From assembly GCF_001693275.1 (NCBI RefSeq), contig NZ_CP016477.1:1736001-1800000 (forward strand): a DNA stretch of 64,000 nucleotides, in the 5' to 3' direction. The notes under the pieces are model-generated. The model did no database searches. It was not told the origin of the DNA and saw only the letters and a program-made list of their open reading frames with translations. Made by a program: the position numbers and the translations under genes. Shown piece after piece: positions 45,833 to 55,866 of this stretch; the first letter of the stretch is position 1, and each line of letters starts with the position of its first letter. Origin of the DNA: Picosynechococcus sp. PCC 7117 (lineage in GTDB: Bacteria; Cyanobacteriota; Cyanobacteriia; Cyanobacteriales; MRBY01).

Positions 45833-47629
45833 ATGCCCTCTAGAGAAATGCCCCGCCGCACCAAGATCGTCGCCACCATTGGCCCTGCGACTAGCAAACC
45901 AGACGTTCTCCGGGAAATCATCGAAGCAGGGGCAACTACTCTACGGCTAAATTTCTCCCATGGTACCCACGATGACCACCAACGCAATATTCGTCTGATT
46001 CGACAAACCGCCTTTGAACTGAACCAACCCGTTGGTATCCTCCAGGATCTCCAGGGGCCAAAAATTCGCCTTGGTCGCTATGAGAGCGACTTTATCACCC
46101 TCAAAAACGGCGATCCCTACATCATCACAAGTCGTGAGGTGCCCTGTACCCAAGAAGTGGGCTACGTCAGCTATGACAAGCTAGCGGAAGAAGTTCCCGA
46201 AGGCTCCACCATCCTCCTCGACGATGGCAAGGTAGAAATGAAGGTCGAACGGGTCGATATTGCCGCAAAAAATCTCCACTGCCGCGTGGTCGTCGGTGGC
46301 AAGCTCTCCAATAACAAAGGGGTCAATTTTCCTGGGGTCTATCTCTCTGTCAAAGCCCTCACCGATAAAGACCGCGAAGATCTCATGTTTGGCCTCGACC
46401 AAGGGGTTGATTGGGTGGCCCTCAGTTTTGTGCGCAATCCCCAAGACGTCCTGGAAATCAAAGAGCTCATCGCCAATGCTGGGAAAAATGTCCCCGTGAT
46501 CGTCAAGATCGAAAAACACGAGGCGATTGAACAGATGGAGGCTATTCTGTCCCTTTCCGATGGTGTTATGGTCGCCCGGGGGGATCTTGGGGTCGAGCTG
46601 CCCGCCGAAGACGTCCCCATTCTCCAGAAAAAACTCATTGCCACTGCCAACCGCTTCGGGATTCCTGTAATTACCGCCACCCAGATGCTCGATAGCATGG
46701 TGAGTAATCCTCGCCCCACCCGCGCCGAAGTTTCCGATGTGGCCAATGCGATTTTAGATGGTACCGATGCGGTGATGCTTTCTAATGAAACTGCTGTGGG
46801 TGAATTCCCCGTAGAAGCCGTGGCAACCATGGCAACCATCGCCAAGCGCATCGAAAAGGAACCCGACGGCATTCAAAAACAACCTTCTGATAAAAAATCG
46901 ATTCCCAATGCTATTTCTGCCGCCGTCAGCCACATTGCTGGACAGTTAGATGCAACGGCGATCATGACCCTCACCAAGTCTGGAGCAACGGCCCGAAACG
47001 TCTCCAAATTTCGCCCAGCAACGCCGATCCTTGCTGTCACCCCCCATGTGGATGTGGCCCGTCGTCTCCAGTTGGTCTGGGGGGCAAAGCCACTCCTTGT
47101 TATGGATTCTCCGTCAACGACCCAAACTTTTAAGGCGGCGATTAATGTGGCCCAGGAGAGCGGTTTTCTCCATGAAGGGGACTTGGTGATCATGACAGCG
47201 GGGACGCTCCAAGGGGTGTCTGGTTCTACAGATCTCATCAAAGTCGAAATGGTGCAGGCGGTGCTCGGAGAAGGCATTGGCATTGGTCAAGGGGCGGCCA
47301 GTGGTCGTGCCCGGGTCGTGAATCAAAGTGAAGATATCAATGATTTTGGCCCAGGAGAAATTCTCGTTGCTCGGTCTACGGATGCGGCCTATGTGGAAAT
47401 GATCCGTAAGGCCAGCGGCATCGTGATCGAAGAACCAAATCAAAATTGTCACGCGGCAACTTTGGGGATGCGGTTGGGTATTCCGGTGATTGTCGGTTTT
47501 AAGGAAGCAACTCAGTTAATTCGGGATGGCTCGATTATCTCCATTGATGCCCGTCGAGGCACTGTTTATTCTGGGGTAAATGTGAGCCTTGGGGATGCTG
47601 TGGGTGGCACCAAAATGTCCCTGGCTTAA
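45833..47629 (+). CDS. pyk: Pyruvate kinase with C-terminal PEP-utiliser-like domain
   Basis: A 598-residue pyruvate kinase, forming pyruvate and ATP from PEP. The TIM barrel has T-K-I-V-A-T-I-G-P-A, the catalytic V-K-I-E-K-H-E, M-V-A-R-G-D-L-G-V-E and T-A-T-Q-M-L-D. After the allosteric C domain (residue about 475) there is an extra PEP-utilising mobile domain (G-R-A-R-V, then E-E-P-N-Q-N-C-H-A-A-T-L-G-M-R-L-G-I-P-V-I-V-G), as in Bacillus-type and Synechocystis Pyk2 enzymes. The ATG at 45833 is preferred to earlier in-frame ATGs. Terminator downstream. Confidence 0.95.
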   Translation: MPSREMPRRTKIVATIGPATSKPDVLREIIEAGATTLRLNFSHGTHDDHQRNIRLIRQTAFELNQPVGILQDLQGPKIRLGRYESDFITLKNGDPYIITSREVPCTQEVGYVSYDKLAEEVPEGSTILLDDGKVEMKVERVDIAAKNLHCRVVVGGKLSNNKGVNFPGVYLSVKALTDKDREDLMFGLDQGVDWVALSFVRNPQDVLEIKELIANAGKNVPVIVKIEKHEAIEQMEAILSLSDGVMVARGDLGVELPAEDVPILQKKLIATANRFGIPVITATQMLDSMVSNPRPTRAEVSDVANAILDGTDAVMLSNETAVGEFPVEAVATMATIAKRIEKEPDGIQKQPSDKKSIPNAISAAVSHIAGQLDATAIMTLTKSGATARNVSKFRPATPILAVTPHVDVARRLQLVWGAKPLLVMDSPSTTQTFKAAINVAQESGFLHEGDLVIMTAGTLQGVSGSTDLIKVEMVQAVLGEGIGIGQGAASGRARVVNQSEDINDFGPGEILVARSTDAAYVEMIRKASGIVIEEPNQNCHAATLGMRLGIPVIVGFKEATQLIRDGSIISIDARRGTVYSGVNVSLGDAVGGTKMSLA

Positions 47630-47667
47630 GCCCAGGCGATCGCAATTATCACTTTTATCATCCGGCG

Positions 47668-47695
47668 GCCCCAACAATGTTTGGGGCAATTTTTT
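47668..47695 (+). terminator. Intrinsic terminator after pyk
   Basis: GCCCCAA (47668-47674) pairs with TTGGGGC (47681-47687), with a 6-base loop, AA and then six T. Confidence 0.85.
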
Positions 47696-47780
47696 GGGGT
47701 TGGAACAATTACGATATCCTAGGGGGTGTGTTGGCGATCGCCATCGAGATCCGCCACGCGATGCATCCTGTGGAGAGATC

Positions 47781-48236
47781 ATGCGGCAACTGAATTTTTT
47801 ATTGTTTTTTGCCCTGTGCTTAGCCCTAGCGCTATTTAGTATCGAAAATACACAACCCGTCGGGATTAACATCATTCCGGGGTTCCAAGCCGAAGCGCCC
47901 CTCTCCATCGAACTCCTGCTGGCGGTGGGCACAGGGGCGATTCTAGCCTGGATGTTTAGCCTGTGGGATCAGTTGCAGCGGCAAATTGAATCATGGAAAG
48001 CCCAACGGGAACTGAAGCTCCAGAGTCAAAAAATTGAGGAATTGGAAAAAGCTTTGGCTGAACTGCAGGCCGCCCAACAAAACGCCGCAGAATCATCGGC
48101 AGAGTCCCCCAGTGCGAGGACCGCATCCACTGCAGACAAAACGGTGCCTGAACCTGAAACTTCTACTGATACGGTGGACACCCAGAAACCCGCTGAAGCA
48201 TCCCCAGAAGAGTCTCAACCTGAGCAAACGGCCTGA
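47781..48236 (+). CDS. LapA-domain (DUF1049) membrane protein
   Basis: A 151-residue protein with two N-terminal membrane helices (L-L-F-F-A-L-C-L-A-L-A-L-F-S and L-L-L-A-V-G-T-G-A-I-L-A-W-M-F), separated by N-T-Q-P-V, as in the LapA/YciS family. Then comes a coiled coil (L-K-L-Q-S-Q-K-I-E-E-L-E-K-A-L-A-E-L) and a disordered Pro/Glu/Thr tail. LapA helps lipopolysaccharide assembly in E. coli; the role here is unproven. A GGAGAG site precedes the ATG. scpA begins 22 bases later and is probably co-transcribed. Confidence 0.85.
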   Translation: MRQLNFLLFFALCLALALFSIENTQPVGINIIPGFQAEAPLSIELLLAVGTGAILAWMFSLWDQLQRQIESWKAQRELKLQSQKIEELEKALAELQAAQQNAAESSAESPSARTASTADKTVPEPETSTDTVDTQKPAEASPEESQPEQTA

Positions 48237-48258
48237 TTTTTGACCCTTTGATGCAACC

Positions 48259-49071
48259 ATGGCCACCCAACCCCAAGCGGCGATCGCCACCCTCATTGAA
48301 CTAGCCCAACAGGGAGAAATTGATCCCTGGGATGTGCAAGTCATCGATGTTATCGATCAGTTTCTCAGTGAACTAGGCCTTGCCGGGGATACAGACCCAA
48401 TACTCAGGGAGGCCGACCTACCCCAGTCGGGTCAAACTTTCTTATGGGCCTCCAAACTTGTCCTCCTCAAGGCCGACACCCTCGAAAGTTTAACGGCCAT
48501 TGAAGCAGAGGTTCAGGAAGAAGAATTCTACGAAGATTGGGACGCAAGCGATACGGAACGACTCCCCCTCAAGCTGGAAAAAAGACTCCGGCGGCGGGCT
48601 ACGGCACCTCCCCCAAAACGGCGGCGGGTCACCCTCCAGGAATTTATTGAGCAAATCCAACAAATTGCCAACGAAATCGAGGATCACACCCCCAAAAAAC
48701 GCCTCAAAACGCCACGTAAACTATCCAATAAAGCGGCCATTAAACAGATTACCCAGTTGGCCCATGATGAAAATCTCACGGAATTAGCCGCCCAGCTAGA
48801 ACAATTTTTCCAGACCCAGATGCCCCCTGATCCAGAAACCCCCGTGGTGTTTGAATTAGACGATTTAATCCGTCAATGGATCGCCTATAAAGAGGCCAAC
48901 GAATTTTTCCCCCAGGAGATCACCGCCAAACAACATCGCCACGAAAAGGTCGGGATCTTTTGGGCTTTGCTTCTGTTGTCGGCTCAATCAAAGGTGGTGC
49001 TTTCCCAGGACGATTTTTATGCGCCGGTACTGGTACGCCCGCTTTATCCAGGGCGACCACAAGGGGATTGA
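48259..49071 (+). CDS. scpA: Segregation and condensation protein A
   Basis: A 270-residue ScpA, the kleisin subunit that bridges SMC heads with ScpB in chromosome condensation. The start A-I-A-T-L-I-E-L-A-Q-Q-G-E-I-D-P-W-D-V-Q-V-I-D-V and the later F-L-W-A-S-K-L-V-L-L-K are the N-terminal kleisin helices; the C-terminal winged helix has F-W-A-L-L-L-L-S. The basic, low-complexity middle (K-K-R-L-K-T-P-R-K) is a linker. smc and scpB are not in the window. Confidence 0.92.
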   Translation: MATQPQAAIATLIELAQQGEIDPWDVQVIDVIDQFLSELGLAGDTDPILREADLPQSGQTFLWASKLVLLKADTLESLTAIEAEVQEEEFYEDWDASDTERLPLKLEKRLRRRATAPPPKRRRVTLQEFIEQIQQIANEIEDHTPKKRLKTPRKLSNKAAIKQITQLAHDENLTELAAQLEQFFQTQMPPDPETPVVFELDDLIRQWIAYKEANEFFPQEITAKQHRHEKVGIFWALLLLSAQSKVVLSQDDFYAPVLVRPLYPGRPQGD

Positions 49072-49075
49072 AACC

Positions 49076-49408
49076 CTAAACCGTAAACGATTTAAGAATC
49101 CAGCCTAATAAAATGCCCACCCCTGTGAACCGAACAATTTGCCAAAAGGGTTCCTGCCACTTGAGCAACTGACTTTCGAGTTGCAGTTCTAACTTCGCGA
49201 TTTCGGCGGCAATGAGGTTGAGTTCTGTTTTGAGGGAGGCTTGTTTTTGGATCGTTTCTGGCTCTGCCTGGAGATTCTCTTGTTCTACTCTAAGTTCTAC
49301 GATGCGGGCTTCGGCGGCCTTAACCTGGGCGTGACGGTCTTTTAGGGCGGCAAGGTCAGCTTCCACTTGGGCGATCGCCTGCTCAAATTCAGTGTGGGAA
49401 AGTGCCAT
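49076..49408 (-). CDS. Small coiled-coil, tail-anchored hypothetical protein
   Basis: A 110-residue protein. Residues 5-80 form an Ala/Glu-rich coiled coil (I-A-Q-V-E-A-D-L-A-A-L-K and similar heptads), and the C-terminus has one membrane helix (F-T-G-V-G-I-L-L-G-W-I-L). The build suggests a tail-anchored membrane protein with a cytosolic rod. No family is recognised. It converges on scpA with 4 bases between stops. GTG and ATG are adjacent; the ATG at 49408 is used. Confidence 0.7.
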   Translation of the reverse strand: MALSHTEFEQAIAQVEADLAALKDRHAQVKAAEARIVELRVEQENLQAEPETIQKQASLKTELNLIAAEIAKLELQLESQLLKWQEPFWQIVRFTGVGILLGWILKSFTV

Positions 49409-49440
49409 CACTCCAAACCCCAGGAACTTTTTTTTGTAAA

Positions 49441-49521
49441 TGCGGACGGAGAGACTCGAACTCTCACGTCTAGGACACTAGAACCTAAATCTAGCGCGTC
49501 TACCAATTCCGCCACGTCCGC
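49441..49521 (-). tRNA. tRNA-Leu (anticodon UAG)
   Basis: An 81-base class II tRNA on the minus strand. The acceptor arms GCGGACG and CGTCCGC pair fully, with A as the discriminator base. The anticodon stem CTAGA/TCTAG encloses TTTAGGT, so the anticodon is TAG. A long variable arm and a GTTCGAGTC T-loop are present. CCA is not encoded. Confidence 0.95.
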
Positions 49522-49653
49522 AAAATTAATTAGCTCAGTAAATATATCACATCCATTTTCCGGCCGACAAGGGGAACCTAAAGTCAGCTTATCCCGTCAT
49601 CAAAAGCCATAGGATCCCCCTAAAATTCACTGTGACGCACGAGAAATTTGAAG

Positions 49654-50433
49654 ATGAGTAAAGGTTTGCACACTCGAACTTGGTTAAAAATCGGTATTGT
49701 CGGCTTAGAAATTTTAGGGTTTGCCGCCAGCAGTGCGATCGCCCAGGTGCCGCCGGACATCGTTGTGGACACAGATTCCAATGCGGGGAATACGCCCGGT
49801 GATGTGATCTACAATTCTGGCGATCACCGTTTTGTGTGTCAGTACGACCAGGGACAATACACCGTAATGTACCAGCCCGAAAGTCGTCCCGGGGAAGTTT
49901 ATCCTTGGGCGATTCCCCGCACCATGGGGGGCGGTTGGAATGCAGAGCGTCGCTGTGAAGAGATTGCCCGCCGCTTGGAACTGTACCGGGGTGATGGTCT
50001 CGTCGAACTCACCACTGGCCGCGAAAATGGTTACGACATCGTTTGTGTGACCACCGAACTGAACCCCACCTGCCAAATCGTCTTTACGGTGCCCCGGGGC
50101 CAAAATGCGATCGCCACACGGGATCAAGTATTCGATAATCTCCTCAGTGCCGATAGCGGTTTCCAAACCCGTGGGGTCAATACCTTCATGGGCACTGGCT
50201 CGACCAATAGCCTCCTGGGACAACTCCAAAGTATTTTTGGCGGCCGCTCTACCTCTTCTACCCCTAGTCCCGTAGCCCAAGGTTACTCAAACAGTGGTAT
50301 TAGCCTCAAGCCCTTCCTCGATCCCGCCGATGGTGGTACCGGAGAATATTTGACCCAGGGTCGCGCGGCAGGCCAGTCGAATCCGAACCCAAGCAACAAT
50401 GGCCTCAGACTCAACACCGATCTCTTCCGTTAG
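49654..50433 (+). CDS. COP23-domain exported protein
   Basis: A 259-residue protein with a signal peptide (I-V-G-L-E-I-L-G-F-A-A-S-S-A-I-A, cleavage before Q-V-P-P) and a COP23-like domain: F-V-C-Q-Y-D-Q-G-Q-Y-T-V-M-Y-Q, A-E-R-R-C-E-E-I-A-R-R-L and C-V-T-T-E-L-N-P-T-C, with four paired-looking cysteines. COP23 was first described as a circadian oscillating membrane-associated protein; molecular function unknown. The Ser/Asn-rich tail is probably disordered. Ends before a HIP1-palindrome terminator. Confidence 0.82.
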   Translation: MSKGLHTRTWLKIGIVGLEILGFAASSAIAQVPPDIVVDTDSNAGNTPGDVIYNSGDHRFVCQYDQGQYTVMYQPESRPGEVYPWAIPRTMGGGWNAERRCEEIARRLELYRGDGLVELTTGRENGYDIVCVTTELNPTCQIVFTVPRGQNAIATRDQVFDNLLSADSGFQTRGVNTFMGTGSTNSLLGQLQSIFGGRSTSSTPSPVAQGYSNSGISLKPFLDPADGGTGEYLTQGRAAGQSNPNPSNNGLRLNTDLFR

Positions 50434-50500
50434 ATCATTTAGCATCTAGGCCCCAGAGCATTTAGTTTTGCCCGTAAGCGTCCTCTACTGTGTAATTTTT

Positions 50501-50526
50501 CCCTAGGCGATCGCCTAGGGTTTTTT
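50501..50526 (+). terminator. Terminator formed by a HIP1 palindrome
   Basis: A perfect 20-bp palindrome, CCCTAGGC-GATC-GCCTAGGG (50501-50520), with the HIP1 octamer at its centre, followed by six T and preceded by five T. As RNA it forms an 8-bp stem with a GATC loop. It ends the COP23 gene. Confidence 0.75.
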
Positions 50527-50720
50527 CTAGTCTTTAATATTTCGATCGTTAACAATCTAGTAAAGCGGGTCGCTGGCTTTTTCGGAATGGGGCAGAACTC
50601 CTTACAATAGAAGGAGGTTTCGTCACGAATCCCCACTGTGTGTGATCAAGGTTTTTGGTCAACTAGAACAGGGTCAAATGACATTGATTCGTCTCGTAGT
50701 CCCAAGGAGCAAGATACATT

Positions 50721-51164
50721 GTGGCCCATAGTTTTTTGTTGGAAGCAGGTCGCTGGACGTTAAATGGTAGTTGGATCGAACGAAATCAGCCCCCCATTCT
50801 CATCCGGGGTAAAACGATTGTTGCTTGGGGCCAAAATAATTGGTTTACGATGGTGACAAAGTTAACGTTTCAAGATGGCGATCGCCCCGAAATTTCCTAT
50901 CAATACAAAGGGCGTTTAGATAGCGGTGAGCGACAATATACCTATGTATTGCAACAAAGTATTTTGGGACGGGTGGAAGGAGAAGGTTGGGTTGGCTCAG
51001 AATCAATCGTTCAGCGATACTGGGTGCTTGGCGATCGCCAACGGCGCAGTGGCTTTGAAATGTTCTACCAGATTAACGACGATGAATATCGCTACTCCGG
51101 GGGCATCCTCGCCGGCCATTACCTCACCAGTACCATTGAAGGGACTCTCCTCCGTCAGCTTTAA
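50721..51164 (+). CDS. Hypothetical beta-rich cyanobacterial protein, 147 aa
   Basis: A soluble protein starting at GTG, 11 bases after AAGGAG. It is rich in Trp, Tyr and charged strands (for example W-T-L-N-G-S-W-I-E-R, E-G-W-V-G-S-E-S-I-V-Q-R-Y-W-V-L-G-D), which suggests a beta-barrel of the lipocalin or FABP sort. I do not recognise a named family, though the look is of a conserved cyanobacterial protein. It lies 69 bases before a Ser/Thr kinase in the same direction. Confidence 0.75.
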   Translation: MAHSFLLEAGRWTLNGSWIERNQPPILIRGKTIVAWGQNNWFTMVTKLTFQDGDRPEISYQYKGRLDSGERQYTYVLQQSILGRVEGEGWVGSESIVQRYWVLGDRQRRSGFEMFYQINDDEYRYSGGILAGHYLTSTIEGTLLRQL

Positions 51165-51233
51165 TAGCTTTAATCTTTTAAGTTTTGTCCGGTCTCCTGT
51201 TGTTTTGATTGTTTTGTTCGTCCACCCCAAACT

Positions 51234-52856
51234 ATGACTACCGATCCCAATATCAATCGCCTTCTCGCCGGCCGTTATCGCTTGGTAGACCTCGTAGGCC
51301 AGGGGGCTATGGGGCGTGTCTACCGGGGTGAAGATACAGTCCTAGGGGGAGTCACGGTCGCCGTAAAGTTTCTAGCCCAGACCTTGCTTAACGACAAAAT
51401 GCGCCAACGCTTTGAGCGGGAGGCAACCATTTGCGCTCTCCTGAGTGAAAAAAGCATCCATATCGTGCGGGTAAAAGACTATGGCGTCGATGACCAGGAT
51501 GTGCCCTTTTATGTCATGGAATATTTAGAGGGGGAAAGTCTAAGCGATATTATTGCCCATGCTACCCTCGGTTTACCGCGTTTTTTTCAAGTCGTGCGGC
51601 AAATATGTTTGGGAATGGAAGCAGCCCACCAAGGGATTACCTTCAAGGGGGAACAATGTTTAATTATTCACCGGGATATTAAACCCAGCAATATTCTGAT
51701 CATGCAGGATGCGTCCCTAGGGGAATTGGTAAAAATTCTGGATTTTGGGATTGCACGCCTCAGCCAAGCCGGAGCCGCCCAGACCCAATCGTTTATGGGC
51801 ACCCTCGCCTACTGTTCTCCAGAGCAAATGGAAGGCAAGGAATTAGACCAACGCTCTGATATCTATAGCCTGGGGATTACGATGTACGAGATGCTCACGG
51901 GGGATATGCCCGTGATGCCTGAAAATAATTCCTTTGGGGGTTGGTACCGGGCACACCATGACACACCACCAATTCCCTTTGATAAAAGTCTGCGGATTCC
52001 GGCTCCTCTGGCTGAAATTATCATGTGTTGTATGGCGAAAAGTCCGCGCGATCGCCCCCAGACCGTCAATGATATTTGGCAAGCCATGGCCCCCATCGCC
52101 AAATATTACGAACAACAAGCCGCAGAAACCAGGAAATCCTTTTTTACCACGTCCCAAAATCTGCAAAATTTCCAAGCAACATCTCCGGTGGCAGGCCCCA
52201 ATGATCCGACCCGGATTAACAATGCCACCACGGCCCCCAGCTTTCGTAATTCAACGGTAAATCGCCAGGGAAGGCCTACAGACAAACTGAATACAACCTT
52301 TAGCGATACCATTTGTGCGGCCCAGTCCTGGCCAGCGGATAAACCCCAAAATAAGATTGTTTTCCCACGGATTTTACCGGCTGAACCGACGGCGATCGCC
52401 AGTCTTTGGGCGATGTTAGAAGCTGAGGAGTTGGGCAAACGCCGTTTTGATACCCGTTACAATCAATTTCTCTTCATTGAGGCCCCCCATCCGATGTTGT
52501 TGTGGATCACGGTGCTGTACAACAGCAGTGAAGGAGCCCGTTGGTTGCCTTGCTATCTGGACTTGAAAACGAAGATCGGCCAACAGATGGCGCGTCTCTT
52601 AGCCAGCCAAGGGAACTATCGAATTCTGCTTTTTGCCTTAGGGCAACCCCAACGGTATTTTCACATTACCCAGGCGACAATTTCCCTGAAGCAACGGGAA
52701 CAGCTTACCCGTTGGGCGGATTTAGGCCAGCGATTGCCTGTCAGTAATCCCGTGGTGAGTAAGCAAACTTTGAAAAAAGAATACGAGAAAAGCAAGGGCA
52801 AAATCTTAATGAAGTTGGCGGCTTCCCGGACGAACAGTAACCTTGGGGGATTTTAA
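51234..52856 (+). CDS. Hanks-type Ser/Thr protein kinase
   Basis: A 540-residue kinase. The kinase domain (12-285) is complete: glycine loop V-G-Q-G-A-M-G-R-V-Y, catalytic Lys in V-A-V-K-F, H-R-D-I-K-P-S-N catalytic loop, D-F-G-I-A-R and S-P-E-Q activation-end motif. A polar linker (300-380) leads to an unknown 150-residue C-terminal domain with no membrane helix, so it is a cytosolic kinase. It resembles the Spk family of cyanobacteria; the substrate is unknown. Confidence 0.93.
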   Translation: MTTDPNINRLLAGRYRLVDLVGQGAMGRVYRGEDTVLGGVTVAVKFLAQTLLNDKMRQRFEREATICALLSEKSIHIVRVKDYGVDDQDVPFYVMEYLEGESLSDIIAHATLGLPRFFQVVRQICLGMEAAHQGITFKGEQCLIIHRDIKPSNILIMQDASLGELVKILDFGIARLSQAGAAQTQSFMGTLAYCSPEQMEGKELDQRSDIYSLGITMYEMLTGDMPVMPENNSFGGWYRAHHDTPPIPFDKSLRIPAPLAEIIMCCMAKSPRDRPQTVNDIWQAMAPIAKYYEQQAAETRKSFFTTSQNLQNFQATSPVAGPNDPTRINNATTAPSFRNSTVNRQGRPTDKLNTTFSDTICAAQSWPADKPQNKIVFPRILPAEPTAIASLWAMLEAEELGKRRFDTRYNQFLFIEAPHPMLLWITVLYNSSEGARWLPCYLDLKTKIGQQMARLLASQGNYRILLFALGQPQRYFHITQATISLKQREQLTRWADLGQRLPVSNPVVSKQTLKKEYEKSKGKILMKLAASRTNSNLGGF

Positions 52857-52897
52857 AGCCATCTCTAATCTTCGTTAAAAAGGCGATTGCCAATCAA

Positions 52898-53464
52898 TCA
52901 TGTTAAATCTAGTACAAGATCTTTGAAGATATTGATACCCAAAATTTTATGAGGTAGAGATAAAGTTTGAGGCTCGCAATCAGCAATATAGAGTTCTGCT
53001 TGTTTTTCCTTGCGATTAACTAATATCCCAAAACTACAACCATTGTCTCGATATTCTTCCATTTTATCCCTTGTTTTTTGGACAGCATCGCTAGGCGAAA
53101 CTAACTCAATGACAAAATCAGGACAGAGGGGAACAAATTTTTCTCGCTGATCGGCTGTTAATGCTTGCCAACGAGATTTTTCAAGCCAAGAAACATCAGG
53201 AGAACGGGTCGCACCATTGGGCAAAATAAAACCCGTTGAGGCATCGAAAACTTCTCCTAATTGATATTTGTGATTCCAGAGTTGTACTTGAAAAATTAGG
53301 TTAGCGTTTTGCCGCCCAGTTTCGCCACCAGTGGGAGGCATAATTACCAATTCTCCTTTAGCTGTACGTTCCAGTTGAAGCTCTGGATTAACCAGACAAA
53401 GTTGCTGAAATTGTTCATTGCTTAAGGTGAAAACGGGTTCTAGCGCAAGGGTCATTGTTGTCAT
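52898..53464 (-). CDS. Uma2-family (DUF820) putative nuclease
   Basis: A 188-residue Uma2/DUF820 protein with the restriction-endonuclease-like fold. The core motif is seen as S-P-D-V-S-W-L, then P-D-F-V-I-E-L-V-S-P-S-D and a later R-D-N-G-C-S-F-G-I-L-V. The family is expanded in cyanobacteria and its function remains unknown despite the nuclease-like fold. A second, diverged member lies at 58364-58912. Confidence 0.92.
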   Translation of the reverse strand: MTTMTLALEPVFTLSNEQFQQLCLVNPELQLERTAKGELVIMPPTGGETGRQNANLIFQVQLWNHKYQLGEVFDASTGFILPNGATRSPDVSWLEKSRWQALTADQREKFVPLCPDFVIELVSPSDAVQKTRDKMEEYRDNGCSFGILVNRKEKQAELYIADCEPQTLSLPHKILGINIFKDLVLDLT

Positions 53465-53513
53465 TAGCCTTACCCACTGGATTTGTACTTTCTATTGTAA
53501 TCAGTTAACTAGA

Positions 53514-55805
53514 TTACGGATGTAAACGACGGGCGATCGCCTCACTCCAATTGGTGGTCATGTCCTCGACAGAAACCGCGATTACAGCCTGATTGTTGAC
53601 GGTAATTTGTAACTGATTGGTGTTGCTCACAGAGCCGATCGCCTGCCAATTGTCCGCCAAAGATTGATTGAGATGGGCTTCAAATTGGGCTTGCTTTTCG
53701 GGAGACACAGAGACAATAATCTCGCCGCAGGTTTCGCCAAACAGGAGGGCATCGAGACGGTCAGTGCCAGCAATCTCAACGGTTGCGCCGAGCTTGCCGC
53801 CGATACAACATTCCGCAAGGGCAACGGCTAAACCACCCTCCGCAAGGTCATGGGCAGAGTTTAACAAGCCAGCGGCGATCGCCTCCCGCACAGTTTTTTG
53901 GACGGCTTTTTCGAGGGCAAAATCCACTTGGGGCGGAATACCCGCGACGGTATTGTGAATTGTATTTAGATATTCCGACCCGCCGAGGGTTGTTGTTGCC
54001 TGAGTACCAAGGAGATAGATTTTATCCCCTGCATTTTGCAAGGCTAAACCACAGACTTTGTTAATATGTTCAACTCGTCCCACCATCCCGATAACAGGAG
54101 TTGGATAAATGGGGGTCGGTTTACCATCACTATCAAGAGTTTCGTTGTAGAGGGAAACATTACCACCCGTGACAGGCGTATCTAATTCCCGACAAGCTTC
54201 CGCAATCCCTTTACAAGCATTTGCCAACTGCCAATAACCCACAGGTTTTTCGGGACTACCAAAGTTTAAATTGTTCGTAATTGCCAAGGGTTCAGCACCA
54301 ACACAACTTAAATTTCTCGCTGCTTCAGCCACTGCCGCCTTTGCCCCTTCCAACGGATTTAAATACACATAACGGGGATTACAATCGGTACAGGCGGCAA
54401 CACCAATAGTTGAGGTGTCGGGTTTGCCATTCACCGGACGAACCCTCACTACTGCGGCATCTGCGCCACCGGGGAAGATTACCGTATTGTTTTGTACTTG
54501 ATGATCGTACTGGCGATAAATCCATTTTTTAGACGCAATAGTTGGCACATCTAACAGGGTTAATAAAATCTCATTCCAAGATTTTTCAGCGATGCCATTC
54601 CCATCACAATTCGGCAAAGAATCCACCGACCAAGCCCAAGCCGTTTGTGCATATTTGGGAGCTTCTGCCATCAATTCCCGATGATAAATGGGCGTATTAT
54701 CTGATAGCGCAGTTGCTTGAACTTCTGCGGCTACTTCACCCTTAAACATGATTTTCACGATGGGTTCCGCAATCACTTCCCCCGCAACAACTGCCTGTAA
54801 ACCCCAACGATGGAAGATATCAATTAACTCCTGTTCCCGTCCTTGGTGGGCAACAAAAAGCATCCGTTCTTGGGATTCCGAGAGTAAATATTCATAGGGA
54901 ACCATGCCCGTTTCTCGCACCGGAATTTTATCGAGATCGAGCAACACACCGACCCCACCTTTAGCCGCCATTTCCGCTGTCGAACAGGTTAAACCCGCCG
55001 CCCCCATATCCTGCGCCGCTGCCACTGCCCCCGTTTTAAAGGCTTCGAGACAGGCTTCAATCAGGGATTTCTCGGTAAAGGGATCCCCCACCTGAACCGC
55101 AGGGCGATCGTCCATGGATTCATCGGTTAATTCGGCACTGGCGAAACTTGCGCCCCCCATGCCATCCCGTCCGGTGGTGGAGCCGACATAGAGAACGGGA
55201 TTACCAATGCCATAGGCTCCCGATTTAATAATTTCCTCGGTTTCCATCAAGCCCAACGCCATCGCATTGACGAGGGGATTGCCAGAATAAGCTTTATCGA
55301 AATAGACTTCACCGCCCACCGTTGGCACACCCACACAGTTTCCATAATGGCTAATCCCTTCCACAACTCCCTGAAAAATGCGGCGAGTTTGGGCATTATC
55401 GAGGGTGCCGAAGCGTAGAGAATTTAACAGGGCAATGGGACGCGCCCCCATCGTGAAGATATCGCGGAGAATGCCGCCGACTCCAGTTGCTGCCCCTTGG
55501 AAGGGTTCGATCGCCGATGGGTGGTTATGGGATTCGATCTTAAAGGCGAGGTGCAGACCATCCCCCATATCGACCACACCCGCATTTTCACCGGGACCCA
55601 CGAGGACGCGATCGCCTTTCGTGGGGAAACCAGACAGCAATGGGCGGGAATTCTTATAACAACAATGTTCCGACCACATCACGCCAAACATCCCCAGTTC
55701 AGCCTTGTTGGGATGGCGACCGAGACGGCTCACAATTTCTTCGTATTCTTCGGGTTTGATGCCTTCAGATGCAATTTCTTCGGGGGTGAAGGGGCAAGTG
55801 GTCAT
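53514..55805 (-). CDS. purL: Phosphoribosylformylglycinamidine synthase II
   Basis: A 763-residue small-type PurL, which makes FGAM from FGAR, ATP and glutamine-derived ammonia in purine synthesis, in complex with PurQ and PurS. Diagnostic blocks: [12 protein letters not shown] near the start, [24 protein letters not shown] and [10 protein letters not shown]. Length is normal for the PurS-dependent form. purQ and purS are not in the window. Confidence 0.97.
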   Translation of the reverse strand: MTTCPFTPEEIASEGIKPEEYEEIVSRLGRHPNKAELGMFGVMWSEHCCYKNSRPLLSGFPTKGDRVLVGPGENAGVVDMGDGLHLAFKIESHNHPSAIEPFQGAATGVGGILRDIFTMGARPIALLNSLRFGTLDNAQTRRIFQGVVEGISHYGNCVGVPTVGGEVYFDKAYSGNPLVNAMALGLMETEEIIKSGAYGIGNPVLYVGSTTGRDGMGGASFASAELTDESMDDRPAVQVGDPFTEKSLIEACLEAFKTGAVAAAQDMGAAGLTCSTAEMAAKGGVGVLLDLDKIPVRETGMVPYEYLLSESQERMLFVAHQGREQELIDIFHRWGLQAVVAGEVIAEPIVKIMFKGEVAAEVQATALSDNTPIYHRELMAEAPKYAQTAWAWSVDSLPNCDGNGIAEKSWNEILLTLLDVPTIASKKWIYRQYDHQVQNNTVIFPGGADAAVVRVRPVNGKPDTSTIGVAACTDCNPRYVYLNPLEGAKAAVAEAARNLSCVGAEPLAITNNLNFGSPEKPVGYWQLANACKGIAEACRELDTPVTGGNVSLYNETLDSDGKPTPIYPTPVIGMVGRVEHINKVCGLALQNAGDKIYLLGTQATTTLGGSEYLNTIHNTVAGIPPQVDFALEKAVQKTVREAIAAGLLNSAHDLAEGGLAVALAECCIGGKLGATVEIAGTDRLDALLFGETCGEIIVSVSPEKQAQFEAHLNQSLADNWQAIGSVSNTNQLQITVNNQAVIAVSVEDMTTNWSEAIARRLHP

Positions 55806-55866
55806 AGTTTTACGTCGATTCTTTCTGTAACAGCGTTATTGTAAGGCTTCAGGAGACGAGCGGCAG

